Source: Caldilinea sp. (GTDB lineage: Bacteria; Chloroflexota; Anaerolineae; Caldilineales; Caldilineaceae). Taken from it: 12,249 nucleotides of DNA. A program made the translations under genes and the position numbers. The stretch is taken from the NCBI GenBank assembly GCA_025055055.1, contig JANWYX010000007.1, positions 1 through 12,249 of the forward strand, read 5' to 3'. Positions 1 through 12,249 of the stretch are shown in pieces (positions within the stretch are counted from its first letter, which is position 1; the number at the start of each line of letters is the position of its first letter). A model generated the notes under the pieces. The model made no database searches, had not been told where the DNA came from, and saw only the letters and a list, made by a program, of their open reading frames with translations.

Positions 1-288
1 GAGTATTTCCGACACGTTCACGCCACAACCTGCTTTTTGAGCGCCACCGGCCTCACGCCGACCGATGGGATCACCGACGTCAACCCGCTCGAAATCCAGG
101 TCAAGCGCGCCATGGCCGCCAGCGCACAACGCATCGTTTTATTGATGGACAGCACGAAGTTCGGCGTGCGTTCGTTGCAGCGGATCGTTCCCCTGGAGGA
201 GGTGGACGTGTTGATCACCGACGACGCTGCACCCGCCGCAGACGTCGAGGCGCTGCGGGCGATGGGTATCGACGTGCATGTCATCTAA
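1..288 (+). CDS. DeoR/GlpR-family transcriptional regulator, C-terminal part (5' end outside window)
   Basis: Frame 1 is open from the first base and ends in TAA at 286-288, giving 95 residues of a protein whose N-terminal helix-turn-helix lies upstream of the window. The fragment matches the end of the DeoR C-terminal effector-sensing domain (NagB/RpiA/CoA-transferase-like fold). Recognisable parts are the 'GLTPTDGITDVNPLEIQVKR' segment, then KRAM, the VLLMDSTKFG motif with its conserved Asp and Lys, and a closing VDVLITD...ALRAMGIDVHVI stretch. Family members usually repress sugar or nucleoside utilisation genes and are released by a phosphorylated sugar; which sugar cannot be told from this piece. 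An internal TTG at 37 could be mistaken for a start, but homology-like sequence continues upstream of it, so the gene is simply cut by the window edge. No linked metabolic gene is visible downstream; the next gene encodes an acyl-CoA-binding protein after 176 bases. Confidence 0.88.
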   Translation, partial: EYFRHVHATTCFLSATGLTPTDGITDVNPLEIQVKRAMAASAQRIVLLMDSTKFGVRSLQRIVPLEEVDVLITDDAAPAADVEALRAMGIDVHVI

Positions 289-310
289 GCGTCCGTTCAC
301 TCTGTCGGAG

Positions 311-339
311 TTGTGACAACGCCGCCGCTGTGATAGCAT
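311..339 (+). promoter_or_regulatory. Candidate sigma-70-type promoter for the acyl-CoA-binding protein gene
   Basis: TTGTGA at 311-316 (4 of 6 to TTGACA) is followed after exactly 17 bases by TAGCAT at 334-339 (4 of 6 to TATAAT). A TG at 331-332 gives an extended -10. Transcription would start near 346, just before the palindromic element, leaving a leader of about 120 bases before the ATG at 465. Short GC-rich-genome matches like this arise by chance, so it is only a candidate. Confidence 0.3.
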
Positions 340-352
340 AGCGCCAGCAATC

Positions 353-432
353 GGACACGGATGCACACGGATGCAACAGATTTTCACCGACCGATCCGCT
401 TCGATCCGTCGCATCCGTATTGATCTGTGTCC
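353..432. repeat. 80-base imperfect palindrome with an internal 10-base tandem repeat
   Basis: Bases 353-362 (GGACACGGAT) pair with 423-432 (ATCTGTGTCC), ten pairs including one G-T wobble. Bases 367-374 (ACGGATGC) pair perfectly with 411-418 (GCATCCGT). A 4 by 4 internal loop separates the two stems and a 36-base segment forms the apical part. The left arm is built from an exact tandem duplication of ACACGGATGC (355-364 and 365-374). The apical part holds a direct repeat CGATCCG (392-398 and 402-408). The element fills the space between the regulator stop and the acyl-CoA-binding protein gene and has no T-run, so it does not look like an intrinsic terminator. It resembles dispersed non-coding repeats of the 'ACGGATGCACACGGATG' kind; copies elsewhere in the genome cannot be checked here. 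Confidence 0.7.
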
Positions 433-452
433 CATCCAACCCACCACACAAC

Positions 453-457
453 AGGAG
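453..457 (+). promoter_or_regulatory. Ribosome binding site fixing the start at 465
   Basis: AGGAG lies 7 bases before ATG 465. It decides between this ATG and an in-frame TTG at 420 that would add 15 residues unlike any acyl-CoA-binding protein. Confidence 0.8.
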
Positions 458-464
458 CCATCCC

Positions 465-728
465 ATGTCCGACCTTAAGACCCAATTCGAACAGGCCGCG
501 CGCGAGGCGACCGAGCTTCCTTCTCGGCCCGACAACCAGAGTTTGTTGCAGCTATACGCCCTCTACAAGCAGGCGACCGTCGGCGACGTCAACACCAAGC
601 GCCCCGGCATGACCGATTTCGTCGGTCGCGCCAAGTGGGACGCCTGGGAGAAACTCAAGGGGATGACGGTCGAGGAGGCCATGAAAGCGTATATCGACCT
701 CGTCTGGCGACTTAAGAGCGGTGGATGA
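465..728 (+). CDS. Acyl-CoA-binding protein (ACBP)
   Basis: An 87-residue cytosolic protein of the ACBP family, which binds medium- to long-chain acyl-CoA esters and keeps them available as a soluble pool. Length and sequence follow the canonical single-domain four-helix ACBP end to end. The signature YKQATVGD...RPGM.DF.GRAKWDAWEKLKG spans residues 34-66, and MKAYIDLVW spans 73-81. The residues known in bovine ACBP to contact the acyl-CoA (Tyr28, Lys32, Lys54, Tyr73) correspond to Tyr31, Lys35, Lys57 and Tyr76 here, so ligand binding should be intact. The start is set by AGGAG at 453-457. The gene stands alone on the plus strand: the preceding regulator fragment ends 176 bases upstream, and the next gene (DUF58) converges from the other side with 22 bases between the stops. 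ACBP is common in eukaryotes but patchy in bacteria. No signal peptide or membrane segment is seen. Confidence 0.95.
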   Translation: MSDLKTQFEQAAREATELPSRPDNQSLLQLYALYKQATVGDVNTKRPGMTDFVGRAKWDAWEKLKGMTVEEAMKAYIDLVWRLKSGG

Positions 729-750
729 CAAGCCCGGATGCGCAAGAGGC

Positions 751-2082
751 TCAGATCAAAAGCCGCTGTTTCATGGCCAGATAGCGGTCGATGACGGCGA
801 CACTCAACGCGTCGGCAGGGACGTCGAGCGTCTGCACGCCTTGCCGACGCAATTGATCGAGCGTTAGCCGTCGCTCGGCGAGCACGCGCTCCGCCACGGT
901 GCGTTCATAGAACGACGTGCTGTCGACGATCGGCTGTACAGCCAGCCGGTTGATCGTCGGATCGGCCACCGTCACCAGCAACGGAAGATGGCGGCGCCGC
1001 AGCCGTGTCATCTGCGCCACCAGGTTCTCCGTTGTGACGCTGCCGGTCAGGTCGGTGAAGACGAGGACAAGTCCTCGCTTGTGCCGGCGTGCGACGAACT
1101 CGCCGAACGCCACGTTGTAATCCGGCTCGACCGGCTCCCCCTGCACCGCATAGAGCTGCTCGAGCAGACGATGAAAGTGCACCTTGCCCCCGCGCGGCGC
1201 AACGTAGCTCAACATTGCGTCGGCGAAGGTTAACAATCCTACACGGTCGCCTTTCTGCGTCGCCACATAGGCGAGTAAGAGCACGGCGTTGATAGCGTAG
1301 TCCATCTTGGCGACGTCGCCCACCGGGCTGCGCATCATGCGGCCGACGTCGAGCAGAACGTAGATGTTCTGGCTGCGTTCCGTCTCGTATTCCACGCTGA
1401 TCGGCTTGCCGCGCCGCGCTGTCGCCTTCCAGTTGATGCGGCGGTACTCGTCGTCGGGCGTATAGTCGCGCAGGCGCTCGAACTCGTTGCCGACCCCGCG
1501 CAGCCGCGTTGCACGCAACCCCATCTCCGCAAGTCGGTTGCGTCGCAGCAACAGGTCATATTTGCGCACATCGACCAGGTTGGGATAGACCTTCACCGGC
1601 GTTGCAGCGGCAAAGCGCGCCTGCCGACGCAGCAGCCTCAGAGGACCCTCCCAGCGCAGATAAAGGTCGCCGAAGGCGTAGTCGCCGCGGCGAGGCGGGT
1701 TGACGTGATACGCCAGCTCGATTGTTCCGTTCGGTGGTGCGACGCCGCTCAAAAGCGGCCCCGGGCGGTCGAGGCGGAAGGTAGGGGGCGGCGTGTCGCG
1801 CAGCCAAAGCGGAACGGCGCGTAGAGCTGCGCCTCGTGAAGGAAACAGCTCAATGACGATGCGGATGTGATTCTGCGCAGCCAGTGAGAGTCGCGTATCA
1901 TGTTGCCGCTGGAGACGCCAGTCCTGCGCCTTTGGCATGAGTTGGGCGTCGACGAGCAACAGCGCCGCGGCGAGCAATAGCCAGGCTCCTGCGGCCCAGA
2001 GCAGCGGCGGATTCCAGGCCGAGCCGGCGATCAACGGCGTCGTCATCATCAGCAGAAGCCAGCCGCGGACGGTCAGTTGCAT
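751..2082 (-). CDS. DUF58 domain protein (VWA-like, membrane-anchored)
   Basis: A 443-residue protein with two N-terminal hydrophobic segments (about residues 5-20 and 26-46), an extended middle region, and the DUF58 signature GNEFERLRDYTPDDEYRRIN followed by WKATAR at 198-223. A von Willebrand A-like fold runs from about 239 to 375 (LLDVGRMM at 243-250, LVFTDL at 340-345). The first metal-site motif is degenerate: Asp245 is followed by V-G-R-M-M rather than DxSxS, leaving Asp344 as the other acidic candidate. DUF58 proteins usually sit beside a MoxR AAA+ ATPase and a transglutaminase-like membrane protein and are thought to act in envelope-related assembly; neither partner is in this window. 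The gene follows the M23 peptidase gene by 50 bases and is probably co-transcribed with it. ATG 2080-2082 is preceded by AAGGA at a rather long spacing of about 12 bases. The family call is secure; the role is unknown. Confidence 0.92.
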   Translation of the reverse strand: MQLTVRGWLLLMMTTPLIAGSAWNPPLLWAAGAWLLLAAALLLVDAQLMPKAQDWRLQRQHDTRLSLAAQNHIRIVIELFPSRGAALRAVPLWLRDTPPPTFRLDRPGPLLSGVAPPNGTIELAYHVNPPRRGDYAFGDLYLRWEGPLRLLRRQARFAAATPVKVYPNLVDVRKYDLLLRRNRLAEMGLRATRLRGVGNEFERLRDYTPDDEYRRINWKATARRGKPISVEYETERSQNIYVLLDVGRMMRSPVGDVAKMDYAINAVLLLAYVATQKGDRVGLLTFADAMLSYVAPRGGKVHFHRLLEQLYAVQGEPVEPDYNVAFGEFVARRHKRGLVLVFTDLTGSVTTENLVAQMTRLRRRHLPLLVTVADPTINRLAVQPIVDSTSFYERTVAERVLAERRLTLDQLRRQGVQTLDVPADALSVAVIDRYLAMKQRLLI

Positions 2083-2132
2083 GGAATTGCGCCATCCTTG
2101 TCTAACGATTCCAAATAGGCATTCCTTTTGTT

Positions 2133-3215
<1,083 letters not shown>

Positions 3216-3222
3216 TGAATAG

Positions 3223-3228
3223 CTCCTC
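3223..3228 (-). promoter_or_regulatory. Strong ribosome binding site for the M23 peptidase gene (TTG start)
   Basis: On the minus strand GAGGAG is followed by 7 bases and then TTG. This supports the non-ATG start of the peptidase gene over any downstream codon. Confidence 0.75.
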
Positions 3229-3296
3229 GCCAGCTCGCTATCGGTTCATCGCCTGTGATGCTAAGCCAGCCCCGCAAACGTCTGGACTGTATGAAG

Positions 3297-3322
3297 ATAT
3301 TATCACGCAAGGCAAAGATCAA
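3297..3322 (-). promoter_or_regulatory. Candidate promoter for the M23 peptidase-DUF58 pair
   Basis: Reading the minus strand, TTGATC (3322-3317) precedes an AT-rich TGATAATAT block (3305-3297) that offers either TAATAT with a TG extension or GATAAT (5 of 6 to TATAAT). The spacing between the two boxes is only 12-14 bases, short of the ideal 17, so recognition would rest mainly on the extended -10. This is the most AT-rich patch in the gap, about 85 bases before the TTG start. Confidence 0.35.
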
Positions 3323-3380
3323 GAGAATCGACCGAGAAGCGCTGTAGAACGTTTGCATCGGGGTTGCTTGCGTCGAAAAG

Positions 3381-3420
3381 CCCTCACCCCCAACCACCTC
3401 TCCCGATGCCAGAGAGGAGG
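3381..3420. repeat. Dispersed-type repeat with hairpin, copy 1
   Basis: It begins CCCTCACCCCCAACCACCTC and contains the small stem CCTCTC (3397-3402) / GAGAGG (3412-3417). The layout (CCCTCACCCCC lead, then a CTCTCC...GAGAGG palindrome) matches a class of intergenic repeats seen in many GC-rich bacterial genomes. It is degenerate compared with copy 2. Assignment to a family rests on appearance only. Confidence 0.55.
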
Positions 3421-3582
3421 AGAAGGAAGCGCCGCAGACCTCGCAGATGGGTTCACCGTGGGAGCAGCTTGCAGCCGCCTGTCCCCGACAGACCGGCGCC
3501 CTTTGGGCAACATGCGAGAGCCGACCGGTTCACCTGCCCCGCTACAGATATCGCAGGAAGGTGGGCGCTTACCCCCCCCGGC

Positions 3583-3607
3583 CCCCTCTTCCAATCTGGG
3601 AGAGGGG
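3583..3607. repeat. Dispersed-type hairpin repeat, copy 2, just downstream of the GT39 fusion gene
   Basis: CCCCTCTTCCA (3583-3593) and TGGGAGAGGGG (3597-3607) form an 11-pair stem (one G-T wobble) around a three-base ATC loop. It lies 18 bases after the stop of the GT39 fusion gene, so its transcript would carry a strong hairpin at the 3' end of the probable three-gene operon. No T-run follows on either strand, so it is not a classic intrinsic terminator. It could still protect the 3' end or aid factor-dependent termination. Confidence 0.65.
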
Positions 3608-3625
3608 CAAGCAGCCGTCCGTCCT

Positions 3626-7318
<3,693 letters not shown>

Positions 7319-7331
7319 GGTTGAGGCTAGC

Positions 7332-10766
<3,435 letters not shown>

Positions 10767-10775
10767 GATTCCTAT

Positions 10776-10780
10776 CCCCT
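10776..10780 (-). promoter_or_regulatory. Ribosome binding site for the Agl23-like gene (GTG start)
   Basis: AGGGG on the minus strand lies 9 bases before GTG 10764-10766, inside the 30-base gap after the upstream stop. A second weak AGGA sits closer (3 bases). It favours the GTG over the ATG six codons later. Confidence 0.5.
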
Positions 10781-10796
10781 GCTTTTCTCTATTCCA

Positions 10797-12249
10797 TCAT
10801 CGCGGCGCCCACAGCGTGACCGTTTCCGTGGGCGGCGGCTGCTCGACATGGCGATAGAGCAGCCAGCGCAGTCGAGGACGCTGCGCCTGGCGCCACGCAG
10901 CGCTTGCGTCTGCACTCGGCCCTTGCTGGAGGTTGGGCAACATGGAAAGTTGCCAAGTGTATTCGACGTCATAACGGCTGCCGATGTAAGGGTCGGGCAA
11001 CGGCAACGAGTCGTTGCGCGAGGTCGGCGCAATCACCAGCGGCATCTGTTGCGCGCCGGACACGATGTCAAACACAGTGGCATCCAGGCTACGGACATGG
11101 TACAGATTGCGCATTTTGCGCAGACTCCAGCCGAGCGCAGGATTGGGCCGCAGATTGTAGACGATCTGGACTTCGAGTTCGTGGGGGTCTCCTCTGCGGA
11201 TGCTGCTAAGACGTTCAACATCCTGCACCAGCAAGCGCATTTCTGCGTGCGTGTGCGCAGGCCAGAATCCGTCCGGTCGCATGAATTCAGATGTATGGCT
11301 TAGTTGCCAGCCGCTGCGCACGGTCAAGGCTGCGAGCACAACCGTGTAGAAAATCAGCGCAATCCGACCTGTCGAGCGCCAGCCGGCCCAGAAACCAAAG
11401 ATCAGCCACACAGCCGCCATCAAGCCAACGATGACGCCGCCCCTGAGCCAGATCTGGTCGTTGAAGACAAGATCGTTCACCGACGCCGCCATCCAGATCG
11501 AACCGGCGACGAGCAGAACCGTCTGGATGACAAGTAACGCAAACAGTTCCAGTCCGGTGAGGTCGTCGCCGGGGCGGTGGAGCACACGGCCGATCAACAG
11601 CGCTGCCGCAATTGCCAGCGGAATCCCGACAATGGGCAACGTCTCCGGCGGTCTGCCCGGCGGCAGCCACAGCAACAGTCCCCACACCACCCAGGCGCCG
11701 AGAAAGATCGATAAACGCCATCGTCCATCTGTATTAGAGAAAAACCGGGAAGGTCCTTGCGATTCCCTCTGGCGCTCTAGGTCCGACTTTTGCTCCCTGC
11801 GCAGGACACCCAAGACGGGTTGCGCCCAGGTCGACGCCAACCCCAGCACGCCGAACACCGCCAACAGTGGCTGATCGAGAAGCAGCCGCGCAAATGGCCA
11901 GGTAAAGGGATTTGTCCGCTCCAGGCCGGCGATCGCCACAATCCACGCCGTGAGGCCGGCGCTCAAGGCGGAGAGCGCCTCAAAGCGCAGCGTCAGCCCG
12001 GTGGCTGCCAGCGCCAGCGGGACGCCGAACCAGAGCCAGATCGAACGATGGAACAGCCAGCCCGAAGGGGCCTCCTCCCTTGTACCGGAGCGATCAACGC
12101 CGTAGATCAGAATAAAAAAAGCCAGGACGGGCAGCATTCCCCACATTAATGGGCCGCTGGTCAAGAAAAGGGCCGCCGCCATCGCCGCCGTCCGCTCCCA
12201 ACGCAGCGCCTGTCGTGCGTCGACCGCATGGCTTCGCCGCCACAGCGCA
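10797..12249 (-). CDS. Polytopic membrane protein, Agl23/GT39-related C-terminal part (5' end outside window)
   Basis: The reading frame stays open to the window edge. An ATG at 12182 opens a 461-residue stretch, but 22 more in-frame codons precede it (...HAVDARQALRWERTAA), so the gene is 5'-truncated by the window and that ATG is probably internal. At least eight hydrophobic segments occupy residues 1-290 (counted from that ATG), with a charged loop at 128-152. After the last helix comes a non-membrane tail of about 165 residues that parallels the tail of the next gene: TVRSGWQLSH against TVRTGFMLTY, NPALGWSLRKMRNLYHV against SAWPLSWYMRLYRNARYYG, MPLVIAPTSR against APVVIVGPSN, and a final LLYRH against FFRKY. 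Unlike that neighbour it ends there, without an NHL propeller. The catalytic-type first-loop motif would lie outside the window, so activity cannot be judged. It is likely first in the operon among genes seen here. Confidence 0.72.
   Translation of the reverse strand, partial: ALWRRSHAVDARQALRWERTAAMAAALFLTSGPLMWGMLPVLAFFILIYGVDRSGTREEAPSGWLFHRSIWLWFGVPLALAATGLTLRFEALSALSAGLTAWIVAIAGLERTNPFTWPFARLLLDQPLLAVFGVLGLASTWAQPVLGVLRREQKSDLERQRESQGPSRFFSNTDGRWRLSIFLGAWVVWGLLLWLPPGRPPETLPIVGIPLAIAAALLIGRVLHRPGDDLTGLELFALLVIQTVLLVAGSIWMAASVNDLVFNDQIWLRGGVIVGLMAAVWLIFGFWAGWRSTGRIALIFYTVVLAALTVRSGWQLSHTSEFMRPDGFWPAHTHAEMRLLVQDVERLSSIRRGDPHELEVQIVYNLRPNPALGWSLRKMRNLYHVRSLDATVFDIVSGAQQMPLVIAPTSRNDSLPLPDPYIGSRYDVEYTWQLSMLPNLQQGPSADASAAWRQAQRPRLRWLLYRHVEQPPPTETVTLWAPR

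Larger units (their letters stand above)
3216..3625. other. 410-base non-coding gap between the GT39 fusion gene and the M23 peptidase gene
   Basis: No convincing gene lies here. Open frames crossing it lack family resemblance and read through the repeats. The part next to the peptidase (3216-3330) holds its ribosome binding site and a candidate promoter. The part next to the GT39 gene (3381-3607) holds two hairpin repeats of the same general type in the same orientation, about 190 bases apart, and a run of eight C at 3572-3579. Nothing recognisable was found in 3424-3570. The gap probably separates two transcription units. Confidence 0.7.

Noticed and set aside
355..374. Tandem ACACGGATGC units as the edge of a CRISPR or satellite array
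   Set aside because: There are only two adjacent copies with no spacers, and the third related copy is inverted as part of the stem.
420..464. N-terminal extension of the ACBP starting at TTG 420
   Set aside because: The added 15 residues do not resemble any ACBP N-terminus, the TTG sits in the palindrome arm without a ribosome binding site, and ATG 465 has AGGAG at ideal spacing and gives the canonical length.
3583..3607. Classic Rho-independent terminator
   Set aside because: The stem is strong, but neither strand has a T-run after it; the minus strand continues into a G-rich run.
10797..12182. Complete gene starting at ATG 12182
   Set aside because: The frame is open for 22 further codons to the window edge, and the protein lacks the N-terminal half expected of its relatives, so it is best read as truncated by the window.

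Overview
The window looks like a GC-rich bacterial chromosome segment, most probably from the Chloroflexota (Caldilinea/Anaerolinea/Roseiflexus-like). This is inferred from three things: large GT-C membrane glycosyltransferases of the Agl23-like and GT39 types with C-terminal NHL beta-propellers, LysM/M23 proteins with a Pro/Thr linker, and dispersed hairpin repeats of the 'CCCTCACCCCC...GGGAGAGGGG' kind. No rRNA, tRNA, CRISPR array, transposase or phage gene was seen.

Layout. Bases 1-728 are read on the plus strand: the C-terminal end of a DeoR-family repressor (1-288), a 176-base gap holding a tandem-repeat/palindrome element (353-432), and a small acyl-CoA-binding protein (465-728). All remaining genes are on the minus strand and converge on it. 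In transcription order (right to left) they are: a 5'-truncated polytopic membrane protein (10797-12249); a 1144-residue Agl23-like GT-C protein with a six-bladed NHL propeller (7332-10766); a 1230-residue GT39-type glycosyltransferase fused to two PA14 domains and a second six-bladed NHL propeller (3626-7318); a roughly 410-base non-coding gap with two hairpin repeats and a candidate promoter; a secreted LysM-LysM-M23 peptidase (2133-3215); and a DUF58 protein (751-2082).

How the genes may work together. The three large membrane-protein genes are spaced by 30 and 13 bases and probably form one operon. The truncated protein and the Agl23-like protein share a recognisable C-terminal extracytoplasmic domain, so they look like diverged duplicates. 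The two intact proteins pair a polyprenyl-phosphate-sugar-dependent transferase membrane core with large modules predicted to lie outside the membrane (PA14 carbohydrate-binding-like, NHL propeller). The best hypothesis is a surface protein or cell-wall glycosylation machine whose extracytoplasmic domains recruit or position the acceptor. The neighbouring M23 peptidase/DUF58 pair also acts at or near the cell envelope. The substrate, the lipid donor and any functional link between the two minus-strand groups are not shown by the sequence.
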